DNA of 64,000 nt from Artemisia argyi (lineage: Eukaryota; Streptophyta; Magnoliopsida; Asterales; Asteraceae), in the NCBI GenBank assembly GCA_030686995.1, contig CM060692.1, positions 126,247,796 through 126,311,795 on the forward strand, given 5' to 3'. Both the position numbers and the translations under genes were made by a program. Below, in pieces: positions 47,427 to 57,612 of this stretch. Below the pieces are notes generated by a model, which worked only from the letters and a program-made list of their open reading frames with translations, was not told the DNA's origin and ran no database searches. Positions within the stretch are counted from its first letter, which is position 1. The number at the start of each line of letters is the position of its first letter.

Positions 47427-50400
47427 TTACTTGTGTTTTAAAAACTTTTCCAGATCCTCTGGAGTCAAACATCGCATACCAATTTGGTGAACTAAACTGA
47501 CAAACCTTTATGGAGCTAAGGCTTTTGTAAGTAAGTCCGCCAATTGGTACTCAGTTCCCACAATCATGAAAAAATGAATGTCGGGCATCTGTTAGAGGAA
47601 GGAATGGACAGATAAATACATACTTTTTAACTGTACCCTTTTTGACATGCTCCTTGATGAAATGATAGCATTGATCAATGTGTTTGGATTTGCAGTGATG
47701 GACTGTGTTGCAGGAGATTGCAATGGCACTTTTGGAATCGCAGTAGATCGGAATTTTATTGAATAGGTAGCCATAGTCTTTAAGTTGTGATCTCATCCAA
47801 ATGACTTGAGCACAACAAGCAGACATAGCTACGTATTCAGATTCTGTTGATGGCAGTGAAGTGCAATCCTGCTTCTTTGATTGCCATGACACAAGCTTAT
47901 CTCCAAGAAACTGTAATCCATCTGATGTACTTTTTCGCGTGTCTAAGCATCCTGCATGGTCAGCGTCTGAAAAAGCTATTAGTTCAAAACCAGAATCATT
48001 CGGATACCAGATTCCCAAATGGATAGTTCCCTTTATGTATCGAAGGATTCTTTTTGCCTCATTGAGGTGTTTCTCAGTAGGTTTATACTGATAACGCGAA
48101 CACATATAGACAGCAAATACAATATCAGGTCTACTAAATGTGAGATACATGAGGGACCCAATAATACTTCGGTATTTGGTAGGGTCAACAGGAGTCCCAT
48201 GTATATCAGCATCTAGTTTTGTGGAATTGGCCATAGGTGTAATCATTGTATCACAGCTTTGCATTCCATGTTTCTTTAAAATCTCAAGAGCATATTAGGA
48301 CTGATTTAGAAAAATTCCACGGGGTGATTGATGAACTTGTAGTCCTAGAAAGAACGTAAGTTCACCCATCATGGACATTTCGAAATTATTTGTCATTAGT
48401 TTTGCAAAATCCATTGAGTAAAGTTTGTTGGTTGAAGCAAAAATAATGTCATCGACATAAATTTGAACAATTAATGAGTCCGCCCTGTATGTTTTTGTAA
48501 AGAGTGTTGGGTCCACCGAGCCTAGAGTAAAGTTATAGGCCAACAGGAATTTAGATAACTTATCATACCACGCCCTGGGGGCTTGCTTGAGACCGTAGAG
48601 AGACTTCTTTAGCTTGTAGACATGATTAGGACGTTCTGGATCAACGAATCCTTCAGGTTGACTGACATAAACCACTTCACGGAGTTGACCATTCAGAAAA
48701 GCCGTTTTCACGTCCATTTGACAAACAATCATATTCCGATGAGCAGCATATGCTAAGAAGATCCGTACAGCTTCAAGTCTAGCTACTGGAGCAAATGATT
48801 CTTCAAAATCAATTCCTTCTTCTTGAGAGTATCCTTTTGCTACCAAGTGTGATTTGTTGCGTATGACAGTTCCTTCTGCATCCAGTTTAGTTTTCCAGAT
48901 CCATTTTAATCCAATGACAATGATGCCTTCGGGTTTTTCAACCATTTCCCAGACTTCCAATCTTTGAAAGGATTCGAATTCTTCTTGCATAGACTCAATC
49001 CAGTTTTCGTAAGTCATAGCTTCTTTGACGTTCTTTGGCATGGTTTCATATACTGTGAGTGCGTATATGCAAGTTTCACCGTCTGTGTGAAGGCGTTGTC
49101 TTGTCATAATAGGTGCATCTGGATGGCCAATAATTTGAACTAAAGGGTGATCTCTAGTCCATTTGTGTGTCGAAGGGTGAAGTTGATAAGTATCTCGCAA
49201 GTGAGCAGGACCCAAATTGCGTGTAGATGACTCAGCAATGTCGGGGACAAGTGGAGCCGGTGCAAATGGGTTAATGAACGGTTCTGGGTCATGCTCTGTG
49301 GTTTGTGGAACTGAAAAAGGTATGGAGTCTCCAGCTGATTGTCGTGAGTTGGATCCGGTTTGTTCTATTGTTGTAGGTGATATAATCGGAAGACCGTCTC
49401 TTCCAACAGTTGTTGTTGTTGTTTGTTGATGTGTATCAGGTACTTGATGGCGATCAAGATGTGCAGCGGAATTTGGTGAGGCCTCAGATGGACGGTTAAC
49501 AATCGTATCGTCAAACAATGGAGCAAACAAGGTTTCCACTTCTTTACGAGAGAGTCACAACGGTTCAGCCGAAGATTCCGGAAAGTTTACACGGTTGGAT
49601 GCGGGTCCTAAGCTGTATTGCTCAGAAGCCAATTGAGTGAGTTCATCGAAATTAGCATGAATAGTCTCTTGAATTTCTCTTGTACGACGATTCCATATCC
49701 GAAAGCCTTTTGAATTTTCAAAGTATCCAACGAATATTCCAATGTCAGCCTTTGCTTTAAGTTTACCTAGATCATCACGATCATTGACTGGGTAACATAG
49801 AGCTCCAAATACATGAAAGTAACTAATGTTCGGTTTCCTTTTGTGAACAATTTGATAAGGGGTTTTGTGATGGCATTTTGTGATCATACAACAGTTTTGA
49901 GTGTAACATGCGGTTGAAACAGCTTCCGCCCATAAGTAATCTGGTAATTGAGCATTGATTAGCATCATACGTGCAGCTTCCACTAACGTTCTGTTGCGTC
50001 TTTCGACTACTCCATTCTGTTCGGGTGTTCGTGGAATGGATGTTTGATGTTCAATTCCCAGTTTCTCAAAATACGACCTTAGAGTCTGGTTCTTAAATTA
50101 TGTGCCATTGTCAGTTCTAACAATTCTGACTGTGTTGCGTAGCTGAACTTGTATTTTGGTGAGAAAGGTGATGATCATTTGAGGAGCTTGATCTTTACTT
50201 CGAAGAAAATAAACCCAAGTCCAACGGGAGTAATCATCAACAATAACTAAAATGTAGCGTTTACCGTTGATAGTTTGAACACGCATTGGACCACACAAAT
50301 CCATATGGAGTAATTGTAAAACATTATTAGTACTGTGTTCAGATTTTGAGGGAAAGTGAGCACGGGTACTTTTTCTTTGTTCACAGGCTGGACATAAGTG

Positions 50401-50994
50401 ATCTTTGGCATAGCGGAATCTTGGAAAGCCTTCAACTAATTTGTGATGAGCGAGATCAGTCATCGTTTTGAAATTCAAGTGAGAAAGGTGTTTATGCCAT
50501 AACCATGATTTAGTCGTTTCAGCTTTAGATAGAAGACAGATAGGAGATGAAGCGATCATGTCAGACATTGAAATTGTGTAAAGGTTAGTGCCACGCTTGC
50601 CGGACATCAGATCATTTCCTTGTAGATCACGAACAAAACAAGTTTTTTCTCGAAATGCTACTTCTAAATCCCCATCACAAAATTGACCGACTGAAAAAAG
50701 GTTGTGACCCAAGCCTTCAACATAATAGACTCTGCTAATTTCAATATTCCCATTCACATAGTCACCGTAACCCATGATTAAAGCATATTGATCATTCCCG
50801 AATCTGACAGTACCGCTAAACTTTGAGACAAAGTTTGCTAACAGTTTGAGATTGCCTGTTATATGTCGGGTGCAACCGCTATCAACAATCCAGAGAACAA
50901 TCTGAACCACCTGCATCACAAGGAGACGACAAAGATGGAACAGAAGTAAGGGTGGAACCCGAAGAAATGGTGGGTTCCTATTGGTTAGAAGCAC
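47427..50994 (-). pseudogene. copia pol: protease, integrase, reverse transcriptase, RNase H (stops, one insertion)
   Basis: One minus frame from 50,994 to the stop at 47,427, broken by in-frame stops near 50,097, 49,552 and 48,293. Protease: LWIVDSGCTRHITGN with intact DSG. Integrase: SWLWHKHLSHLNFKTM and CPACEQRKS (HHCC), LLHMDLCGPM (first Asp), IVRTDNGT (second Asp), NGVVERRNRT (Glu). [57 protein letters not shown], intact YVDDI. RNase H: AFSDADHAGCLDTRKSTSD, STESEYVA, YCDSKSAI. After VKKGTV the family's YFVGTEYQLAD motif is split by about 60 extra bp (about 47,560-47,630), with GTEYQLADLLTKAL resuming at about 47,555. Protease lies in a different frame from the upstream Gag extension, which overlaps by 17 bp. 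Confidence 0.93.
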
Positions 50995-52993
50995 AAATGT
51001 TCAACAGTTTAGGAATCCATTTAAATTTTGGTTTGTATTGTAACCAACGTTGCCAGTTCCAACTAGTTTTTGCTTTATTTTTGGTAAATTCACTAGCTTT
51101 TGGCTTGTTCCTATAATTGTTGATTTTATCTGTGGGGGTGACAACAACATCATTCGAAACAGTAGTTGGCAGTTTTCCTAAGGTAGACTTAGAGGCAGTA
51201 GTGGGCCTAGAAGGAATTCCTGATCTACATTTCTTGTGACGATCTAAGAGATTATTAGCTACACATTTAGTATGATCACCAGATAACACACTTTGACGAC
51301 AAAACACACAAGATGCATTAATTTTCAAAACATTCAAAGGTTCATCATTCGTTACATTAAGATTTTGATTACAATTTGCCAGATTAGAATCTAAATCAGA
51401 TGCAACATGAGTTTTATTCAAGTTCCTAAGGTGAGCTTCTACTTCTTGCACTTCTAGTGTTCTTATTCTACGCTGCCAGAGCCTAGCCTTTTTAGTCTTC
51501 TTAATGCTTTTTGGCATTGGGCTGCTAAAGTTCTTAGGGAAAACTAGTCCTGTAGAAGTGGAAGAGCTAAAATTAGAATTCTTAGCATGATTACCCTTAT
51601 CTGTTTTGTCTATTTGAAACATTCCTGGTGCTATCACAATGGTGTCAACAAATTTTCCTTTTTGAAGTAGCTTAATTTTCTCTTGCAAATCAATGATGGT
51701 GTGTTTTTTATCCTGAATATCAGACTCAAGTAAACCATTGCAATAATGAATGTGATCCGGGTTTTGTTGCCATTCGACGTTTTAAATTTTTAACTCCGCA
51801 ATTTCTTTTTCATATTGAAGACATTTATTTTTGAGAAAAACATTGTCTTTGCAAAGTTGACAGCTTTTTGAAACATTTTGACTTTGTAGTTGCAATTCTG
51901 TTTCAAGACTTTGAGCTTGACACCATTCAAGCCTTTGTTTGAGTTGACAATTTTCGTTTGAAAGTTTGTTTCTCACTTCATCACTGTTTTGACGCAACGT
52001 TTCATATTTATGTTTTAATGTCTCAGTTTCCTTATTCAGCAAGTCAATATCAGCACAGTAGTTATCAAACATCATAGCGTTGCTGGATTTGTAAAGATCA
52101 TTCATAATGATAGAAAAAATATCAGTTGTGAGAACTTTTTCTAAGAGTCGATCAGAATCCGTTTTCAAAAATTTATTTTTGCGTTGTTGAACCAAAATTG
52201 CATTTTCATTTAAAGTGAAAACGTTTTGCATTGATTTAACTTCTTTTTGGACTTCCTGTTCCCACCGAGTAGCTCAATGATGCAAATTTTAAACTAAAGG
52301 CAGAAATTGTTTTTGAAAAATGTCTCGCTTTTCGCGCTCGTAAGCTGATTGAAAAGTAGCAATTTTTATTTCCGAATTATATTCAATTACGTTTTCCAAG
52401 TTTTTGATGCCTTTCATGAAGGTTTTAAAATATTCTAAGACTCGACAACGTGTTGGTAAAGGTGTCACAGTACCAGAAGATGGTAATGGACCATTCACTT
52501 GTGCCACGGGTTTGACAGGAGCTCCATTGGAAGATGAAACATAAGACTCACTTACATACCATGATTTCTCAGGTATTTCTCTTGATGGAACAAAAGATTT
52601 TGAAATATGAGGAACTTTTGAATAATCATATGGTTTGCAATATTCAACTTGACTCATTTTTGATCGACTCTTTTCTTCAAGTTCTTCTTCTTCCTCAGTA
52701 TTATATACAATGACACGCACAACATTATTATCCATCAATTGGTCCATACTGTAAAGCTTAGGAATTGTTTTGAACGCAGTGTGAAGAAAAGTTGATCTGT
52801 AATCGTCAATGGAAAAACCTTTGTCAGGTCTTGGTTTTAAAGTAAACTTTTGAATTGTTGTTACAGATTCTCCATGTTTGTAAACGATATTTTGAAATTC
52901 TTTTATTTGATGTTTGAGAGTGATATTTTCTTCAATTAAAGAATTTTCTTTTATCATTTTCCAGTTTGGAAACCAATTTACCGTTTGACTCAA
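50978..52993 (-). pseudogene. Extended Gag C-terminal region: coiled coils and a CxxC-HxxxC motif
   Basis: A continuous minus frame runs from 52,993 to 50,978, broken by stops near 52,287, 52,265 and 51,780. It follows the Gag knuckle segment after a frameshift near 53,050. Contents: a leucine/lysine-rich stretch (EENITLKHQIKEFQNIV), an acidic EEEEELEEK run, then long coiled coils (LLNKETETLKHKYETLRQN, LSNENCQLKQRLEWCQAQ, NKCLQYEKEIAELKI, LQEKIKLLQKG). A Cys/His cluster CVFCRQSVLSGDHTKC at about 51,290 could bind zinc. A basic Ser/Thr-rich end contains KPKFKWIPK. Coiled-coil extension of Gag is known for some Sireviruses. It may serve multimerisation, which is inference. Confidence 0.8.
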
Positions 52994-53049
52994 TTAAGTC
53001 ATGCATTTGCTTTTGAAGATTTTGTTCTTTGACATACGATTCCTGAAAT

Positions 53050-53748
53050 GACTTTTCAAAGCACTTTTAACGTTTAACTGCATTTTGAAAATGTGAAAGT
53101 TGTATTTTATAACATTCAATGTCCTTTTGCAAAAACTACATTTGTTTCTTTCAAAACTGTATTTTGCTCGTCCTTTTTGTGAGTAATAAGAATTTGTTCT
53201 TGAAGTTGTTTGGCTATGACAATATAGTCAGGATCTGGATCAGAAGAAGGTTCACGTTTTTCAACATGATCATGTTTATCTTGCTCAATAGGATCATCAA
53301 ATGAAACGACAGTGTCATCATCAAATATAACAACTGTGTTTAATTGTTCATCTTCTTGAGAAGATAAAAATGATTCAGATGGAACAACTTGCACCTTATC
53401 TGATTCAGAAGCATAGGGTGATGCATTTTCTTGTATTGAGCATGTGGTTAGGTCATTTACCTGAGACAAACCATCAGTGTTAAACACTGGGCCTGAATCA
53501 TTCAACTGAAGTTCCTGCATGTTGGCCATAAGCATCACAGCTGCATTGGCTTCAAGATCTTGCATATCATCATCGTTGTAAGTATTAGCGAAGAAACTAT
53601 TTTCTTGTTCAGTGAAAGTTCCTTCCTTTTCATCTTTGAGAGCCATTAGTAATGCCTGCTTGTGAAACTGACTGCCTCGGGTTCTCGATTTTGGACATGC
53701 TGTTGCATTATGACCTTTTTCGTTGCAGTTGTAGCTGTAAGTTATCAA
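53050..53748 (-). pseudogene. Gag segment starting at the zinc knuckle, cut by the nested LTR
   Basis: The minus frame from 53,748 to 53,116 begins inside the nested LTR. Element sequence starts at 53,735. The CCHC knuckle reads SYNCNEKGHNATACP, with the first Cys lost at the insertion junction (the LTR abuts it). It continues with SFFANTYNDDDMQDLEANA and a long acidic tract. Knuckles bind genomic RNA during packaging. The preceding particle-forming Gag domain is absent and should lie beyond the nested element. A frameshift near 53,050 separates this from the coiled-coil extension. Confidence 0.85.
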
Positions 53749-54126
53749 ATAATTATATCTTATATGGTTCTTGTGTTTAGATGGAATTAAAGAAAGAAAG
53801 AAAGAATAGTAGATGAGAGTTTAGAGAGAGGAAGAGAGTTGGGTGATTTCTAGAGAGAGAGAGAGTTGAGAGAAAATAGAAAATGTTAGATTGAAAGAAA
53901 AGCACCAACCCTCTCCACATGTTGAGAGGGGTATATATAGTTACCTACAAACGCCCACACCCGGGCTGTGGATCAGGCATACAGTGGGTAAAGACCCGTC
54001 CTTCTTCCACGGTGTTACTTAAACTAAACTAACTAATACTTATAATTAACTAACTACGAGCTAACTAAAATGCTATTACATCAATTAGGTGACCGAGACT
54101 TTTATAGGAATATTTGTATTTCTAAC
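53736..54126 (-). repeat. 3' LTR of the second Sirevirus-like element
   Basis: TGTAAGTTATC...TTTCTAACA, followed directly by ATCTCCCCCTAAGCG (minus polypurine tract). The minus TATA box (ACTATATATAC) lies at 53,931-53,941 beside a hairpin-like CCCTCTC...GAGAGGG. A GAGA-rich tract is at 53,815-53,880. The LTR interrupts Gag of the host element at the zinc knuckle. Confidence 0.8.
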
Positions 54127-56736
54127 AATCTCCCCCTAAGCGAGGTCACCTTTGAAATTAAGCTCTTTGGTCTTTAAGCATTCTTTCGTCTCTGTAGCTC
54201 GTAGGATCTGATTCTTCACTTTACTACACACTTTGTACTTCAAGCAAGCGAACTTGTGATTTGAATTCCTTTGTGATGTGTGATCTTTTGAGCTTCTTTG
54301 AGATCATCAGCCAAAGTAAATCTCTAAGCTCATCCATAGTTGTATTGCCTTCATGTGATGTAGTGATTAAGGACCATCATGCTCACACCCTTCTGTATCT
54401 GGAGACGTTGAATTGGAGTTGTGGATCAGGAGACTTTTTCATCAGAGTTGTGGAAACGTTGTTGGTAGTCTCTCAACATTTGTTGTAGCAAGTCTCTCAT
54501 CTTCATTGATAGTGTGGAGGATGTGTGAGCATGAGGTATGGATTGACCCGATTCAGCTGGAAACTGGAGCCATCAACGCCATCTTTATATGTGTCCCTGA
54601 AATAAAACAGTTAGCAATAAAGATAGAGAACGAATATGGCTTTGTCATTCGTTCTGCGAGGACAGACTACCCTCCGGTTTTGTGAAAACCGACCTGTGAT
54701 CAGGTAGGGTCTCTTTTAAAGAAGACTCTCCTTGACAGGAATTTCCAGCTTGTAGTAATGAATTTTCCAAAGAATCCACTTTAGAATCTTCATACTTAGC
54801 ATGTTCTCATACCGGAACGTCTCAAAGCAGACAGCACGATAGAGTGAATCGGTGAATGAATATTCACGGATTGATGAGAAATAGATTTATAGAAATCACT
54901 CGCGTGTCCTATGATAAACATTTTTTGAGACACGACGAGAGTTTTATACTTTGAATCACATTTCCATCAAAAATACGTTTGTTTGAAAGATATTACACAA
55001 TCAATGTGCTCGAAAAATTAGTTTGTGAGCACATTGAAAGGTTTTAGCAAAAGTATTCGTCAATCCATATCCTGGAACAAGTTTAATTCAATTTAGAATC
55101 GCACCATTGTTGCTTTCCAGTTGTCACTTGTTCATTGATCCAAGATGGATCTCACATGTCACCTACCAAGAGCTTGAGTGATGTTCGCTCTAGAAGGATT
55201 TCCATCTTCATTGTGAATATTTTCATATCACTCGGATGTTCTGGAAATACCACAAGGATAAAGCGTAGGACTCTAAATATTTTATCTTATTTTCCACATT
55301 GTGTGAAACAATAAGCATATTTGGAATGTGTCCTATCGAGATTTATGGATGATCTCATGGCTCTAGACTCAATAGTGCGTTTTGATCCGCTCCTGGAGAC
55401 TGGGGAGGCGTCTCCTGTTTTAGGTATCAACATAGCTCGCAATGAGCGGTCGATACATTGCACAGGGTTCCCCGTGAGATTGAAACAAGCTCTTTTAATA
55501 GAACTTGAGTGGTTGGGAAGTTTGGTGCAGTGCGTCACTGGGTCCATGACGTCTTGTCTTCAATATCGGTGTTACCTTAGTAACCGCCAGTAGATTATGA
55601 ATTGAACCCGGTTTCTGCCCTAAGGTTGAATTTGTGGAGGGCTATTTCTTTTCACCCTTTCTCATTACATTTCTTTTTCATTCTTCAACCCCTTCAGTGC
55701 TTACCGAGACTTCATCACTAGAACCTTGTTGGGTTTGTTCCAGTCCTAGCTCTATCTCAGTCCGCACTCTTCCCTTTCTCACTTTTCTCCTTTTTTCAAT
55801 CATTCCTAAGGACTTCTAATCTATCTAGAGGATTGTCCCTGGGAAGATCCTTCCGGTTCTGGTGGATCATGGGAATTCATACCTAACCTTAACCAACCTT
55901 ATAACTCCATGCGTAAAGATAAATGGTCAGTCTTTGGTATAATTTCCACAAACGCCTTTTGCTCCCCCTCAATATGTGCATCGATATTCGAAAGAGTTTA
56001 GCACATATGTGGGAGCACATTTATTGAGTCCAAAGATCACATTTGATTATCAGATTTCATATTTAAATCACATTCTCTCCCCCGATCAAAAATATCAAAT
56101 CTTTCAAGATTTTTTATCTCAATTGATTTAAATAATTTAGAAAACTTTTGGGAGAGAAATGCGGTTAATTTTTTTAATGTTTTCTGATAAAAGGAACTTT
56201 TTCTTGCTCCCCCTCAAACTGTGAAGGAGGTTGTTATGTGTCAGATTTGAAGAGTTTGCAAAAGATTCTAAGTTTTAACAAAAAGGCTCTTTGAAAATTT
56301 ACTCATTTTGACACACAACCATCACAAATCGTATTGTTGTTTTTGTACAAAGTGGGGAGTTTTGATGATACATAAAATTTTTAAAAATCATTCTCCCCCT
56401 CAATCAATGACGGATGTTAAAGCATAAATATTTTCATAAACTATTAACGTCATTGATTGAGTGAAAATTTTATCAAACTTTGGAGTTCAATTTGATTTTC
56501 ATTCAAAATTTTATGGTACCACCAAGTTTTGCACAAACACTTTCCGGAAAAATCATAGAAGGGAAAGTATTTGGCGATAAAAAGAAGATTTCTCTTCTTT
56601 ATCAAGAAATAATGCACTGAAGCGTACATTAGATCGAGGGTGCATGAATATAAAGTAATTCACGCTCGGATGAACGGCACCATTTGCTAGGAACAACCGT
56701 CTTTTTGGCAACGTGTTTTCCTCATTTTGGTAAAAC

Positions 56737-56850
56737 GGGTTGCTATCTGAAGTAATAGCAAGCCATATTTTTGAAGTCCGGGTTGCAGCCTGAAATGACT
56801 GCAAGCCATAATTTTAAGCTTGGGTTGTAGCCTGAAATGACTACAAGCCA
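56737..56850. repeat. Three tandem hairpin repeats of about 43 bp
   Basis: Each unit has a short stem flanked by GGG and GCC: TTGCTAT...ATAGCAA (56,740-56,761), TTGCAG...CTGCAA (56,783-56,804) and TTGTAG...CTACAA (56,825-56,846). Loops are CTGAAGTA, CCTGAAATGA and CCTGAAATGA. Stem sequence differs between units but pairing is kept. Confidence 0.92.
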
Positions 56851-56880
56851 TATTTAGAAGAATGTTTTGAGAAACGGCAT

Positions 56881-56884
<4 letters not shown>

Positions 56885-56937
<53 letters not shown>
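56885..56937. repeat. A53 homopolymer
   Basis: Fifty-three consecutive A residues on the plus strand. No target duplication marking a LINE/SINE tail was seen. It could be slippage expansion, and its exact length may be unreliable. Confidence 0.95.
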
Positions 56938-56939
<2 letters not shown>

Positions 56940-57169
56940 TTATTTGAAACCGAAAAACTCTTGCTCAAGCATATGTATGATTCCGTGTCATTATTGAATG
57001 ACATTTCTAGAAACGTACATAATATTGATTACACAAGAGACATGTCGCTAGAAGACTATTTTTGGTTTTTATAATTTTCTAATTTTTATGGTTTTTATGT
57101 AGGTTTTATATTTATCTATTTACGTATTGGTATAAGATATGTACAAAGGATACCAAATAGTCTAAGGAG

Positions 57170-57300
57170 ATGTTGACATGAGCATCAAAATGAGATTGTC
57201 GTTCAGCTCGTTGTAGAAGTATGTAGTCAACATCTCTTAAACTTTCACCACCAAAGCTTTCGAGGCTCCTGAATAATTGTCTGAATCCATAGATGCCATA
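57170..57300 (-). pseudogene. C-terminal remnant of the Sirevirus post-pol ORF
   Basis: The minus frame reads RQLFRSLESFGGESLRDVDY. It corresponds in position and style to the RREQIRRLESYIG tail of the long ORF at 41,371-45,475, and from memory to the usual C-terminus of this protein in Asteraceae elements. Upstream it joins leader-like sequence abruptly, implying deletion of everything between leader and this tail, including gag and pol. Confidence 0.6.
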
Positions 57301-57612
57301 ATATAATCTTAAACGGGATTTTACAACTCTTGTGACATAAACCGAGAGATCGATTCTCTCTCGGGATTTTACTAAAGTCAACAAAAGAAACCGAAAGATC
57401 TAATATGCGAGTTAGACTTAGAGAGAGATCTTGGATAAGTAACAATTAGCATTAAGTGTCAAGCCGTGACAAGTCAAGTTACAATAGATCTGATCGTAAT
57501 AAGTCAAGTCGTAAAGATTAACTCACAATGTCAAATTACAATCAGACTAATGGAAATGACTTAAGTCACAACAATTCACCAAACACAAGTAGTTAACAAA
57601 TCACTAGAATCT
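57301..57612 (-). other. Leader-like sequence with CGGGATTTTAC words and a short repeat array
   Basis: Two CGGGATTTTAC copies spaced by about 50 bp (about 57,315 and 57,363) match the pair at about 62,559 and 62,600 upstream of the Gag-derived ORF. Degenerate GTCAAGTTACAA-like repeats (57,455-57,600) follow. No PBS is visible. Confidence 0.5.

Larger units (their letters stand above)
38722..53735 (-). mobile_element. Sirevirus-like Ty1/copia element, 5' end displaced by a nested element
   Basis: Minus-strand order from the left: 346-bp 3' LTR (38,722-39,067), polypurine tract, long non-coding region, a 4.1-kb ORF after pol, a 1.95-kb spacer, RNase H-RT-IN-protease (47,427-50,994), and extended Gag (50,978 to the knuckle at 53,735). 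There it is cut by another LTR. Its 5' gag, PBS and 5' LTR should lie beyond 64,000. Copia pol order, a long extra ORF after pol, multiple polypurine tracts and an enlarged Gag are Sirevirus traits. Frameshifts and stops leave it inactive. Confidence 0.88.
54127..57169 (-). other. 3' non-coding region of the second Sirevirus-like element
   Basis: 3 kb without a gene. Polypurine-like runs (minus GAGGGGGAG or CGGGGGAGAG) lie at 54,127, 55,960, 56,078, 56,210 and 56,391. The block 55,350-55,650 is homologous to 39,945-40,250. A pyrimidine-rich run follows it (55,640-55,800). Three hairpin repeats lie at 56,737-56,850 and an A53 homopolymer at 56,885-56,937. Confidence 0.75.
53736..57612 (-). mobile_element. 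Second Sirevirus-like element, internally deleted; 5' LTR not identified
   Basis: A 391-bp 3' LTR (53,736-54,126) and polypurine tract are followed by a 3-kb 3' region homologous to that of the neighbouring element. Next comes a 40-codon remnant of the C-terminus of the post-pol ORF (57,170-57,300), then leader-like sequence with two CGGGATTTTAC words (57,315-57,380) and a degenerate TCAAGTTACAA array (57,455-57,600). All gag-pol is missing. A matching right LTR and target duplication (candidate GTAGC at 53,731-53,735) were not found, so the right limit is tentative. Confidence 0.6.

Noticed and set aside
56687..57004. 105-codon minus frame with a poly-Phe run
   Set aside because: Produced by the A53 homopolymer and flanking non-coding DNA; no domain.
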